Below, one piece after another: positions 22,251-34,469 of a DNA stretch of 64,000 nt (its first letter is position 1; each line of letters opens with the position of its first letter). Origin of the DNA: Nephrocerus scutellatus. Its lineage: Eukaryota; Arthropoda; Insecta; Diptera; Pipunculidae. The position numbers were made by a program, and so were the translations under genes. Below the pieces are notes generated by a model, which did not search any database, had not been told where the DNA came from, and saw only the letters and a program-made list of their open reading frames with translations. Location: the NCBI GenBank assembly GCA_947095585.1, contig OX352765.1, forward strand, positions 17,606,444 to 17,670,443, read 5' to 3'.

Positions 22251-22940
22251 TTTAGGAATGAGAAACAATTTCGTTCATGTGGCTCCCTGTGCTGGCCTTA
22301 CAGTAAGCCATCATGTGAGTCGACTTTTCAAGAACTTTTTCGATCATTTCGGAGCCTATCTCGCGAATAACAGTCGCAATGCTATGTTTTAAAGCTGGAA
22401 TTGACTCTGAATTATCCGCATAAAATCTATCCTTAACGGCGCCCATAGAAAGAAGTACATCGGCGTCAAATCTCAGCTCCGCGCAGGGCAATTGACATCT
22501 CCAAAACGGAGATTATTCGGTTGCCAAAGTTGGCGCGCAACTGTTCGATTGTCAGTCGGCTTGTATGGTAAGTAGCACCATCTTCTTGAAACCAAATGTC
22601 GTCCACATTCAAGCCGTCGATTTGAGGCCATAAAAAGTTGGTCAGCTGGATCCGTTACAGTCGCCATTGATGGTAACGGCATTGCCAGCAGCGTTTTCGA
22701 AGAAATTGGGCCACCACTTCAAAATCCAAAAAAACTGTCACTATTGGTGGACGTATTGGCTTCTTAACAATACTGTGTGTCTGTTCCGAACACCAAATCT
22801 GGTAGTTCTGCTTGTTTACATAGCCCCCAAAAAGGAAATGCACTTCGTCTGAAAAGATGATGTTTCGACCAAAATCGACGTCATTATCAAGCTGATATAT
22901 GACCCACGCAGAGAGCTGATATCGAAAGGTATGGATGGAT
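22246..22940 (-). mobile_element. DD41D-type mariner transposase relic
   Basis: Read from 22,940 leftwards: VIYQLDNDVDFGRNIIFSDE and HFLFGGYVNKQNYQIW (first catalytic Asp region), then shifted pieces equivalent to the HTSRLTIEQL and NRIISVLE region. It ends with MGAVKDRFYADNSESIPALK, SEMIEKVLEKSTHMMAYCKA and GSHMNEIV (22,252-22,491), the usual C-terminus. The second and third catalytic Asp segments are scrambled by frameshifts. No terminal inverted repeats were located. Orientation is opposite to the fragment at 20.9 kb, so they are separate copies. Confidence 0.85.
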
Positions 22941-22944
22941 GTGT

Positions 22945-24640
22945 TCGATTTTTTACATTTACATATAAATTTTTATAATTGTAGTACACATTAGATTTTA
23001 ATGTTTGAACGCTTTCAGCCGTAAATCGTTTACATTAACTTATACACTGTTCAGTGCTTAATGTTCAGTGGAAACAAATCGATTCCTCTTATCAAGAAAA
23101 GGGAACAAAAATCTTTAATGTGTATTGCTGGCGCTTGTTGAAACGGAAAAAAATAAGAAGTGCATCAAAATTACGTCATGTTGTTAAAAAGTAAAATGAG
23201 CTCTTAGTTGGTGATGTCAAATCGATTTCTTCTGTCGACTGTGCTGGTTTTTACATTTACGACTTCCAACCACCGTACAAGAAAACTTCAATATAACAAG
23301 GACACGAAAGGAAAGCTCGACGAGACATCATAAAACATTAGGTTGTTCTCTATGCAGTAAATTCATATCAAAGATCCTTACTTCTGACAAAAGAACTCCA
23401 AGGAAGTTCTTTGAATTTTTTGTTGCGTGATCTTTGTCTGTACCATATTATCTGTTGTGACAATAAGGATAAGGAGGTCTTTTTCCAAGATAAACAATGA
23501 AAATGTTCACAACTCTCAGACATAATATATTTTACGATTAATGTTCCTCTTACCGATTTGGACATCAGCGCAGCCATTGCTATTCTTCTCATACATGTAT
23601 GACTCGTAAAATGGAGAAAAGTAAAAAATTTATTTCGTTTAAAGAGAATTTTTCATCTCCTTTGTTCCTAGATGTGCATTGTGCTACCTGTTGAAAGTTA
23701 AAAGAAGAAAAGGTCATGAATCACATTCGCGTTACGTTAGTTGGCTGACGGCATCAAAGTAAAGAGTAAACACAGATTTGTTAAGGAAACTTTGTTTAAC
23801 ATCAGATACAGAGTGTTAAGATAGTACGAAAGATATATACATATATATTTATATAAAACAACCTAGTTTTCTATACAGTTTTTCTTTAGCCTTTGATGTG
23901 GATTAAAAAAAAAAAAATATGGTAACTTCCTTCCTTTCTACTATAAATCTACTCACAAAAGTTCTAAAAAATCCATATGAAATTCAAGAAAAGTAATCGC
24001 TTCATTCAATGTGTGTCTTCGATGATAAGGGATGCAACTATAGAAACCTTGAAGACAAAGTTTTTCAAATACAAATAATTTTCAGTCGTTCCCTTCGTTA
24101 TTTAAGAGGCAGAAACTAATCGTACACAATTCCGAGGATATTTATATAGGAAACTGATGGTTCTGTGAAAAATTCACGCAGGAGCCTCTCTTCCAACCGT
24201 TCCAAAAAAAAAAAGGGGTAACAAGTATGAAGTTTACTTTTAAAGCTCATCACATAGTGTGCATAGCAAGATAGAGCAAAAAAGTTCACTAGAATTCCCA
24301 AGTTCATCTTAACATTTTCTTCTTCTTCATTCTACATCTTAAACCTTAGACAGATGAAATCCAGTTCCGACGACGCTAAGAACCATCTTCGATGAAAGTT
24401 TCGCCAGTTTCACAAAGAATAAATAGACAACAAGAAACTTTATAACTCCTTCCAAATTAAAGGACTGAAAAGGAAGACGACTTCAAGAGAATATTAAGTT
24501 CGGTTTATCTTACTGGAATATAGCATTTAAATAATGTGTCTAAGATTAGAACATGACAAACAATTATTCTAATAAAAGGCCAATGAAATCTCGTTATAGA
24601 TTAGTTGACTTCCACTTTTTAAATTCTCTATATTAACTTC
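22945..24640. other. AT-rich sequence, no gene recognised
   Basis: Scattered homopolymer runs and short frames only. No motif or shared repeat noticed. Confidence 0.45.
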
Positions 24641-24644
24641 GCGA

Positions 24645-24930
24645 GCCCGTGGCTGGCTGGCTGGCTGGTCAGATTTTCTGATAAATTTTTAACTTCCCAA
24701 AGCTCTTTGTTAAACAGGGTCATGGGGCCTCAACATTTGTTTTTAAACTAACCCGATTTTCTTCAAATTTTATATACATGTGTATCTCATGGACAACACT
24801 TTTTGTAAAAATTTTGGAGACCCCGGTCGCCAGGGTCATGGGACCTCAACAAATTTTTTAAAGAACTTAACCCGATTTTCTTCAAACCCGATTTTCTTCA
24901 AACCCCAGGTTCATGGGGCCCCAACAAGGG
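24645..24930 (+). repeat. CTGG microsatellite and short direct-repeat block
   Basis: A CTGG run at about 24,650-24,669 is followed by three direct copies of a segment starting GGTCATGGGGCCTCAACA (near 24,718, 24,833 and 24,908). Each is followed by AACCCGATTTTCTTCAAA. Spacing is uneven (about 115 and 75 bases). A TGTATCTC-GACAACACTTTTTG-like core recurs at about 25,410 and 37,020. Confidence 0.7.
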
Positions 24931-24959
24931 AGGTAGGTAAAGTGGTGGTCCACGCTGTG

Positions 24960-25335
24960 CTTGCGAGGTCCTCAATTAGCGCTAGTATGCGCCATTTTGA
25001 TGCCAAAAAACTCGAGGGTTCTAGCATGGATAAGTCCAGTTTCCCCTGGTAGGAAATTCAACGCTGAACGAGGAGTTGAAGCTTAATTTATGGATGCAGT
25101 AATCAATAGATGATGGTATCATGCCTCCAGGTACTGTCTGCAGAATATTGCAGTGCCCGTATGATCTAGTAGCAAACCACCCAGATTCTCTGAGTCGTAC
25201 TGCACTGCACGTCGCAACATACTTGATAAATATGTCAGGAGGTAGTAGGTTCAAGATGATGTTAAGGGCCTCGGTCGGGCAAGACCGTAGAGCTCCTGTA
25301 ATGCCTGCTGCTGCTGATCGCTGTAACCTGCTGAA
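24960..25335 (-). mobile_element. Family D LINE fragment: RT thumb to RNase H linker
   Basis: The minus strand reads ALNIILNLLPPDIFIKYVAT, then CSAVRLRESGWFATRSYGHC, IDYCIHKLSFNSSFSVEFPT and RGNW. This is the region between RT and RNase H in LOA/R1-type LINEs, comparable with the TALDIQFYLTQLDIYSRQVA stretch at 35.6 kb. It keeps a 77-codon open frame (25,021-25,254). RNase H should follow to the left but is not readable. Confidence 0.7.
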
Positions 25336-25339
25336 TTTG

Positions 25340-26390
25340 GTGGCGTCGGTCCGATAGACCGAAATTTTTGTAAAAAAATTTGAGTTTTTGATTTGAATTT
25401 TTTGTGTATCTCCGGTGAGAACAGTTTTTGAAAAAAAAAACGTTAAGTTCCTTTAAACAAATTGATCCTTTATTGTCCACAAAAATATGAAGAGATTTTA
25501 CTAACTTCAGTTTAAGGTGAAAAACATCAAATTAACTTTTTGTTAGTCACTCAGACTTCCGGGACTTCACTTGTACGTACAGTACGTACTCAAAACAGAC
25601 ATCTGCCAACTTAGACTGCACATTTTTGGAAATTCGCCTGTCACTGAAAAGTTTTCCCCATCTGCATTTTGCTTCGTTGGATTTTAGTAAAATCGTTGCT
25701 GAAAATCAGCGATTCCATGAAAAGAGTGGAAATCCACATAAAAAAACAAGAGTTCCTTCAGAATAAGTGCGGGAAACACACGCAAGAACACGTCATTTCA
25801 ATGTAATGCCTGAGGGGGGGAGATGATTTTGTTATCTCTTCGTTTAGGGTTAAAAGCTTTTAATGGCACTTACTTTTTTGCTGGCTTTCAACCAGTCTAT
25901 AGAGTGCTACATTCCCTCAACTTCGATATAGCTCTCCTCTGCTTATTATTTAAGCTCGTGGATCTGCGTTTGACTTTCCTTCCCTTACCAGGCCAAAAAT
26001 TATGTCTAATACTTTTATCTGAAATGCTGCTTAGAGTTTGAAGTATGTATTGTTATGAATTAAAAGCTCTCGACACACAAAAGTAATCGCTTTGTTGGTT
26101 TTAAACAAACGTTAGATTTTTTCTGGTGTTATCGATTGCTTACTTTGAGCTCACGCTCATTATAATTTTTTTGAAATCTCCAATTTAATTGAAGAAATGA
26201 TAACGACTGTGTTTGCTTTGCCTTTATGTTTAATTTATCTGATTTTTTTGCTTCACTGTGTGTGCCTTTAGTCAAATTGTTAGCTACGTATTATAAACCG
26301 ACAACCTGAAGACCCAATTAAAGAGGAAAACATTTCTGGGAACCAACTTTTTATAAACTTTGACTTTGGCAAAAATAAAATATTTTTTAT
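25340..26390. other. AT-rich sequence, no gene recognised
   Basis: A TGTATCTCCGGTGAGAACAG block lies near 25,410, shared with 37.0 kb. The rest shows only short, motif-free frames. Confidence 0.45.
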
Positions 26391-26395
26391 TACAT

Positions 26396-26595
26396 ATAAT
26401 AATAATATTTGGCGCGACAGACCATTGCGGTCCAAAGCCTAGCTTCTCGCACCCATTTGTGTTGCGCATTTATATTTTTGGACACAAATGGAAGGGACCT
26501 ACAATTTAAGGCCGGCTCCGAATGACGAATTGAGAAGCTTTCTGTAAAAAGTTTTTTCTCTCGGAACGTTTGTCACCCATTAACGAGATTATTAC
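26396..26595 (-). mobile_element. tRNA-derived SINE copy (5'-truncated)
   Basis: Minus-strand copy of the SINE best seen at 40,437-40,703. It retains the central body, including the inverted pair CCATTTGTGT / ACACAAATGG, and the 3' end TTGGACCGCAATGGTCTGTC then GCGCCAAATATTATTATTAT. The tRNA-like head is absent. The ATT/TTA trinucleotide tail is at 26,395-26,410. Confidence 0.8.
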
Positions 26596-26599
26596 ATAT

Positions 26600-27415
26600 A
26601 AAGATTCTTAAATTTAACAAACAGAAGGCCATGTAGCCTTCCCGTTCTTGAAGTCTGTCAGATAGAGCGACGATTTTTTACCTGACCTGCGGGTCTTTGT
26701 TGCTTCATCCTATCACATCTTCCTTAACCCATCACAATTGTTGTTGCCTTAATTAAAACTTTTCAAGTTCGTTACATTTTTCTAAGTTTTCTGCCCATCT
26801 TTGTGTTTGGAAATATTTTAAACTTTTTATTTGCATTATCATCGCCGCTCTGATGACACTTCGCTTTTTTGTTTGTTCCTTCTGAAGGATTAGGTTCCAA
26901 GCAAATGGTGCGGTGCAACTTTCTACGGTGTTTATTCACAGCGATGATAAAGAGTGGCAATTATTAAAAACAAAAAAATCTCTCTTGATAACTTTTAAAA
27001 GTCGATAAGAACAACCACAACAACATATTTTATGGAAAAAGTTAAAATAGCAATAAAGCCTTATCCCACTCAATCTCATTTTCATATTTATTTTGGTAGA
27101 ATGTAAATGTTCTGAATGTGCACTTCTCCAAGAAGACGTGACATAGTGACATTGTGATAGTGACAGAGGGATTTTAGAATTGTGGCATCACAATGCTGCA
27201 TAGATGGCATGTGGCATAGCCGTCTCGCAGTCAGTCGCAATGCCGTATTCAATGTCTGAAGAACATTCGATTGGTTTTTGGTTGTGCTTTCCATGACTTC
27301 TTTTACTACTCAGTCACAATGATTATCGGATGAGTATTGTTGTGTCGATTATTATCTATTATCTTTATCTATTATATTTATCTATCTAGCTATCTATGTT
27401 CTATCTATGTATATA
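26600..27415. other. AT-rich sequence, no gene recognised
   Basis: Short frames only (for example 26,772-26,960 and 27,088-27,294, minus strand), without motifs. A TATC-rich simple stretch lies at 27,345-27,410. Confidence 0.45.
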
Positions 27416-27417
27416 AA

Positions 27418-28140
27418 ATAGAGAATTTATTTGTTTGTTTGTTTGTTCCTAGCTAACTTTGTAACGCCTTCACCAATTTTAACCAAACTTGGTATACATA
27501 TACATTACAATCTGGGATCAAATACTGTGAGTCGACACTAATATCCGGGCACCATCCCCCTTGCCATAGGAGTGTACTACCAATACTATTCATCACGGCG
27601 ATACCGAAAACTGTAGCAGGGGGGTAGCAGGTTTTTTGGCTGGGATAGTGGTGGCTACAGTTTTCGGTATCGCCGTGATGAATTAGTACACTCCTATGGC
27701 AAGAGGGATGGTGTCCGATATTAGCGGCGATTCTATGGCTTTCGGGGTCGCTGAGTTGAATGGTGATGTTAAGACAGCTCGAGGGGGATGGGGTCGATAA
27801 CTGAGGGGAGTGGGGGGTGACCGTATTAGTGATACTATAGTTTTCGGGGTTGCTGAGTTGAATGGTGATGGTAAGACAGCTCCAGAAGGATGGAGTTGAT
27901 AACTGAGGGGAGATGGTGTCCGTGTTAGTGTTGATTCTATAGTTTTCGGGGTCGCTGAGTTGTGAGTTGAATGGTGATGGTAAGACAGCTCTAGGCGTAT
28001 GGGGTCGATAACTGAGGGGGGTAGGTGGTTACCGTATTATTGTCAATTCTATAGTTTTCGGGGTCGTTGAGTTGAATGGTGATGGTGGGGGTGACCGATA
28101 TAAGTGTCGATTATATAGTTTTCGTGGTTGCTGAAGTGAA
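27418..28140 (+). repeat. Fold-back plus ~102-bp minisatellite
   Basis: After a GTTT run and a CCAATTTTAACCAAACTTGG-type leader, an inverted repeat spans 27,538-27,617 and 27,654-27,724, with a loop of about 36 bases. The arms share CATCACGGCGATACCGAAAA. The right arm then leads into about five tandem units with a TTTTCGGGGTCGCTGAGTTG core at 27,741, 27,843, 27,945, 28,057 and 28,121. The first periods are about 102-112 bases and the last unit is truncated. Non-coding. Confidence 0.85.
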
Positions 28141-28149
28141 TGGTGAGCG

Positions 28150-29575
28150 GTCAGCCATCAGTAGAATAGGGGGAAGAATACAGAATGCTCTAGAATTGCA
28201 GGTGGCCGTAACTATCTATGACTGGTGGAAGTGCGATCAAACAACCACGTGGTGGCCGCCGGAAATTTTCCTCCAATGCAGGAAAAGCGGAATGATTGGG
28301 CTAGTCCCTTCAAAGTAAGGTTGGCGCGAGGCCAATAACCTCGCCCATAAAAAACCATATTACGGAACCCAAAATCAGCCTCGGATACACTGATGAACGA
28401 CGACGACCACGGCAACGAAAACGGCTAAACGATTTAAGAATTTTTTCATGGAACGTACGCTCACTGTATAAAGCACACAGCAGCTGGCCGAAACCCTGTC
28501 TAAATATAAGGCTGACATAACAGCAATCCAGAAGATGCGGTGGACGGAGAATGGTGTATTACAAAAATCAGAATATGACATATATTACAGCTGTCATGCA
28601 AGACATCATGTGCTCGTCATTAGTACTGCTGACTCCATCTTAGGCAGTAGTCAGTAAGTCGCTCGCTTACATTCATCATCGAACTAGTCGTTCCAATCTC
28701 TATACGACTGGTTAGATGATGAATGTAAGCGAGCGACTGAACGTAAGAATGTTGCGTACTGAGCACTGCAACAATCTCATAGAACGCGGACACGCGAACA
28801 TGAATGTAAAGAGCTCAGAAGATATGAAAAAACAATCCAAAGGCAAAAGAAAGCAGCCTGGGAGAAGAATCTCGTCCGCGAACTAGAACAGTACAGAGAG
28901 CAAGGACCGCACCAGGCGCGGAAGTTCTACCAACGAGTCCGCGGTATAACGCAATATACATCGCGTTGCACATACTGCAAGGACAAAGAGGGTAATCTGA
29001 TCACCGATCTTAAAGGCATCTTAGAGCGATGGGAAGAGCACTTTCATGAGTTGCTAATTGTGCAGTTAACTGAGTAATTGGAGGCTCCACCAATGACCGA
29101 AGATCATACTATGCTGCCGCCACCAAGCACAGATAAAGTTAGCAGAGCAATAAATCGGCTCAAAAATCCCAGCGGAACTGATAAAAATAGGAGGCCCCAC
29201 ATTACACCAAGCAATTTATGAAATAATAGTGCCAGTATGGGAGAAAGAAGCTATGCCAGAAGACTGGCGAAGAGGCATCCTGTGCCCCATACATTAGAAG
29301 GGAGATATCACAAAGTGCAGCAATTATCGTGGTATAACGTTGTTGAGTACCACGTATACGATTTTCTCCTCTATCCTTCAAGATAGGATAGCCCCCCATA
29401 CGCTAAAGTCATCATTGGTCCATACCAGTGTGGCTTCAGCCCAGGCAAATCAACAACTGATCAGATTTACACCCTAAGGCAGGTGATGGAAAAATGTCTA
29501 GAGTTTCAAAACTCACTACCTCATCTTTTTATAGACTTTAAAACCGCTTATGATAGCATAGCCAGAGTATAACTT
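28150..29575 (+). mobile_element. RTE-type LINE (family C): endonuclease and RT start
   Basis: Endonuclease N-terminus near 28,400-28,620: RLNDLRIFSWNVRSLYKAHS, then with a shift YKADITAIQ, RWTENGVLQKSEYDIYYSCH. The middle of EN is missing and replaced by an inverted repeat at 28,657-28,738. The linker and RT resume at about 28,790 (RKFYQRVRGITQYTSRCTYC, KDKEGNLITDLKGILERWEE, MTEDHTMLPPPSTDKVSRAI, NRLKNP). They run to LFIDFKTAYDSIA at about 29,560 (first catalytic Asp), where the match stops. The 5' part (28,150-28,390) resembles an RTE leader. Dead copy, same family as the antisense one at 17.7-19.1 kb, which carries the missing 3' half. Confidence 0.85.
28657..28738. repeat. Inverted repeat, ~35-bp arms
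   Basis: Arms 28,657-28,680 and 28,715-28,738 are perfect complements over 24 bases (left arm AGTCGCTCGCTTACATTCAT then CATC). Pairing continues inward with one mismatch for about 10 more bases, leaving a loop of about 13. It lies inside the RTE element where endonuclease sequence is missing. Confidence 0.9.
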
Positions 29576-29579
29576 TTCA

Positions 29580-31355
29580 ATTAATTTAATATAAAGTTAT
29601 TTCAATTCTCACTTTACGTAGTTGATGCATTCATTATTTCAAATGAATACGGTCTTTTAACGTTTTCTCAACATAAAAGACTTGAACTATGGTATTGGAC
29701 ATCACAGGTTCGATTTCCGGGTGCGTTTGTTTCCCGATGTTCCTTTTACTATGAATATTTAAATAGGTTTCACTATTAAGAGCAATTGACCATTATTCTT
29801 TCTTTCTGTTTCTTTCAACTGAATACAAAAATATCCGCAAATAAAATTGAATGTCTGTTGGTTTGTAATACGACACTTAAACTCAAAAACAGACGATTGA
29901 GCTGAACCTTTCACAGAATATGCGTCTTAACAAAATCCACATAGTACGAATAGGATTCAATAGGTGGAGCTTTATTTCGGTTAAGGCAATAGTACACCCC
30001 TCCCGTGGTAGTGATGGAAAGCCGGTAATCTTTAGGGGCATGTTGCGGAGCGCCGGGGAAAAGCTGGTGCCTTTATATTTATATAGATATATTGACAAGA
30101 AATCGATTATTTTACTTAAATTTACAACTGACAAAATAACCCCAGAAACAAGCAACGTCAAAAGAAGCATTTTCGAATGTAATACAGTTAATAAGTATCT
30201 TGATACTTGCCAGAATTTAAAAAAAAAATCAAAACAAGGATGAGAAATTGAAGTCTGTCTGTGCGGTCATTATTCCTGACATTTAGTTTACAATTAAAAA
30301 TGATTAATTAACATAAAATGAATATGTATTCTGAAGAAGGGAAAATATTACTAACATTATAATAAATGATCCCTTAAAAAACCATTAACATTTAAGAGGC
30401 CTCAAACACTTATTTCGCTCTGAAATCCTATATATCCTATTGCGCCCCTTCCGTTGGAATATAAATGCTGAAATGGAGCGTTCACGAAGTTTTTTTCCTA
30501 ATCATTTGCTGCTGCTGCTGACGAAGCGAAAATCTCTGTAATTGATCGAAAGTCCTTTAATAATCCGATGATTCGGCTGTTTCACCGCAGAATAGAGTGT
30601 TTTTGTATTTCATTGATGAGTTTTCCAGGTATTACTCAAAACATTATACGCTGTTAACCAATTTAGTGTGCTCTTAAAAAGGTAACCTCTACACATCATC
30701 TCACAAGTCCTGTCTACATAGTGTTCTTTATTAGAAAGACGTATAATAAGGTGTTACTTAATATATTCTAATAATAACATAAATAATACATAAATCACCG
30801 CATTCGTCTGCCTGAATCCTTTTATTTGTCTACAGTACCTTCTTTGTGTTGAGCTTTTTTAACGAGGACTAAAACTTAAAGGCATTTACCTCAGAGAAAG
30901 TCGTACATATCAAAGGGCGTATTTACTGATTCATCGACTACCATGTATGGTAAGGATTGAGGGATGTTTGTCATTGTGTGTTTTGAATAAATTAACAAGA
31001 GACAGTACGAGCTTACGGCGCTTCATAAATCAGCACAAATGTTATTGTTTCCCTTCAAGAAATCGTGTTTATCTGACAACCGGAGCTCAGAAAACTTATT
31101 AAATTAATGGACAATCTTAGTAATTCTTAGTTGTTCATACATCGGCCAGCCCAAAAGCTTGTATTCGGATGGATATCCCTTTTTAAATTATCTTTATTAA
31201 CTTCGCTTCTGGATGTATTTGTTTTGTAAATCATACAAATGTTTTTCCGCGCACCTGATCAGATATTATGCAAGTTTAGGGCGAATATATGCCTTGTAAA
31301 TAGTAGCCAGGTCTCAGGGAGTGAAGTACATCTTGTACCGTTTTATGAAACCTTA
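29580..31355. other. AT-rich sequence, no gene recognised
   Basis: A B-box-like GGTTCGATTTCC occurs near 29,708 without a matching A box. The overlapping frames at 29,883-30,243 have no motif. Nothing else noted. Confidence 0.45.
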
Positions 31356-31359
31356 ACAT

Positions 31360-31870
31360 TTCGCAACATTCTTAGCAATGGCGAATATGTGGTCATTTCA
31401 ACGAAGCTTGTTGTTGACGCAAATACCAAGTATTGCAAGTTTTTCAGTTTCAGTTTTGATGCATGCTCCATTCGTGGATAAAAGTTAGGGGTTTAAATTA
31501 CACAGAAGGCAGCATTAGGTTTTGGAAGCGTTAAACTCTACTCTATTGTGTAGTCCCAAACTTGTTATGCTCGCAAGGTCAGAATTTAACGTGTTGAACA
31601 TAACTTGTTGTTTAAGTTCCACTTCGAAAACCGTACTGGTCGCTAAGGATTTCACGTGATTGCACAAGATTACGATTAATCAGCTTTTCCATCACTTAGA
31701 AAGTATGAATGTTAGAGCAATCGGTCGGAGATGACGGTTCGCCTTTTTTAGGAAGAGGGTGGAATTAAAGACGAGGCAGTATTTCTTACTTCCTTTAGGA
31801 CATTTGAGTATTTCTTTGACTCGGCTAAGGTAGGCATTGCAAACATTCTAGACTCGTCTTAATTTGCTTC
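31360..31870 (-). mobile_element. Family A LINE relic, antisense
   Basis: Nucleotide blocks on the plus strand match the antisense family A copy at 62.4-64 kb, in the same order. CAACGAAGCTTGT and a TTTTGGAAGCGTTAAACTCT block match 62,720-62,880. GGTCGCTAAGGATTTCA and ACGGTTCGCCTTTTTT match about 63,380-63,510. AAGGTAGGCATTGCAA matches about 63,950. Large parts are deleted. No frame longer than a few codons is intact. Confidence 0.7.
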
Positions 31871-31874
31871 GGTT

Positions 31875-34465
31875 TTCCTTAGTGGGGTTTTGTTTATATA
31901 ACCGAAAGTATAGCTTCTACTTCCTAGAAGCCTCTCTGCAGCTTAATATTGCCTGATTCTGAGTTTCCGCTTTTGTATGATCTGCAGTCGTTTGAGACAC
32001 GCGTGCATAGACATCTCATCTTTTCCTCTCCCTAATTTCCTAACGCACACGCTGTGCTAAGCATTATAAGGGTTCAAACCCCTTTAGCGTGTGTACATTA
32101 TAAAAAAAAACCAACCCAAGCATTTTTCTTTAGTTTGATACACTTTGTCCTAGAAGGGATAAATTGTATTATACCCTCGTGGACTATGTTTGTGATCATA
32201 TCAGAAATGGCATCCACATCACTATTGGCATTAAAAGTAGTTCCTAAAGAAATTATTCAGGCCGTGAATTGTGAAGTCATACTTTTCTTTTAGGAGTTAT
32301 CTCTTTAACTGCGTGGTTCGACAACGAGAAATTAGCTGATACTACTCAATGGTCTTAAGAGTATGGTAGGCTGACGGAGTATGAGAGGTAGCGTTTATAG
32401 TGGGAATATCATTTGGTGTCGACGCCAACCTACGCATTGAACAAAAAGTTGTCTCAACATTCTATGATTAGGTCATTATAAAATTTTCATGAAAAATTAA
32501 TTTGTATGGGTTAATTTTTTGATTTACGTATTTGACTTGAGTGCTTCTTAACAAAAGGCAATTCTTTACACGGACACGTATAGGTAAATAGACAGTACGT
32601 ATATGTGTAACACCATACACTATCATATATGCCAAAAACTTATCATCGGAAAAAGATAAATGATCTAAACGTAATTAAGACATATTTTGCATCATCGACC
32701 TCGACAGCCAAAGATTTTCTAATGAAAAGTAATGAATCAGTCAGAGAGAAAAGACATGTAATCATAAAATATTTACCCAGCTCGTAATCTTTCCTTCATA
32801 TCTCATTTAAAATGTGCTCATAATCAATTCAAAGGGAACTTTTCCTGAAAATCTGCTTGAACCCATCAGTAGGAATAGAAAATGAAGTCAAATCCTTCAA
32901 GAAGTGCTACCAGCACGGGTATTCACTTTAATTCAATAATTCTTTACTTGAATATGCAGTTGGAGTTTTCGTGTCTGTTTGACTTACTTACTCATCTGCT
33001 ACATCAAATTATTTCTTATCCTTATATCTTACTAAAAATCGCTTTTATCTGTTTGCACAAATAAACTACACATTTAATCCACACAGAAGATAGTTCTTTG
33101 CCATTGTCATCGTGCTGTATGTTGTATCGTATCCATATTCTTAGGCTAGGCACCATGTACGTACGTTAGTCCTGATAGTAAAGATTTCCAAGGTCAAAGA
33201 AAAACCTTAAAATTTCACGTACTCCCACACATTTCAGTTCAAAAAATATTTTTCACTAAGGACTAAAGGATCGATTTTCCCGAATTTCAACAAATATTTC
33301 TCACAAAGTGATTTACTTGTCGACACAAATAAAATTGTTGACTGCCACAATGTTTTTGTTGTCCAACTTTTTTGCCAACCAACAAAATGTGTCAAAAACT
33401 TTTAATATTTCATACTTTTCAGGCAAAGCACCATCCAACACATCTAGAATGGGCAAAAATGGGGGTAGACTGTAAATGTCCAAACCATGAATACCACCAG
33501 CACGCAGATGTGATTGATAGACTGCCACATATTTTCCATTTTATGGCACCACACATCATTCCAATAACATTCACCGAGTGTGCTCATGTCAATGTCAAAT
33601 TGAAAATAAAAAAGAATACTATTATAAGGCGTGAATCAAGGACATCTTCATCAAAAAAACAAAGTTCAGTACAGAGGAGAGTAAAGTAATTTTGGACAGG
33701 TATTGTCTGCAAGAATATGAAAGTGATTAATTGTCGGTATCCTTAAATGTAAGCCATTTTTCGTTTGATTATATTTCAATCAAGCAATAAGATATTGTTA
33801 CATAAGCTCTGATAATGGCATAGAGATTATCAATAGATTTTTTACCTTCCATATAGAAAATGACAAAATTCAGTGCTTTCTTAAATATTAAAAGAAGAAA
33901 AAAGCCTTGATTCGAAATTTTATTACACCAACATCTTTGTTTTCCACAAATAGAACCTTTAGTAGATAGATAAATACAGCCTACATTACTCATTCGATCA
34001 AAACAACAAGTTAATATCACTTTGGATCAATAACATAAGCACACTCCGAATATATGAAAAGACTTTTTGCACAACACACATACACAGACGGAATAGCGCA
34101 GTTTAATCTAGAAAAGTGCTCGATTCACTTTCTACAAAAATAACTGAGATATAAAAAAATGAAATCAATTTATTTTCGCAGAGCTATAATAGGCAGTTAT
34201 CGACACTTAGATTTAGATTACTTTTTGGAACTTTGCTCTATATGTACGAGGGTAGGCTGAGCAAAAACTGTCTTTTGTCCTCTTCGGAAGCGAGTCAAAA
34301 TCCGACAAATAACGTCCACCCATAAAAGATAATTTAGTATTTATTGACTGATGAAAGCAGAACCTCTCTTGCTGCCTTGCCGACTTAAGGAACGATTGGT
34401 TATCGGTTATATGATGCGTCACTACACGTCGAGCATATATTAGCTTTTACTACACCCATATATAT
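31875..34465. other. AT-rich sequence, no gene recognised
   Basis: The longest frame (33,372-33,689, plus, 105 codons) is rich in His and Lys and has no recognised domain. It overlaps a minus-strand frame. No splice structure was found. Confidence 0.4.
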
Positions 34466-34469
34466 TCGG

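Noticed and set aside
29640..29730. Another tRNA or SINE head around GGTTCGATTTCC
   Set aside because: B-box-like only. No A box at the right spacing and no SINE body follows.
33372..33689. 105-codon frame as a host gene
   Set aside because: No motif, no splice support, low-complexity Lys/His/Ser content and an overlapping antisense frame.
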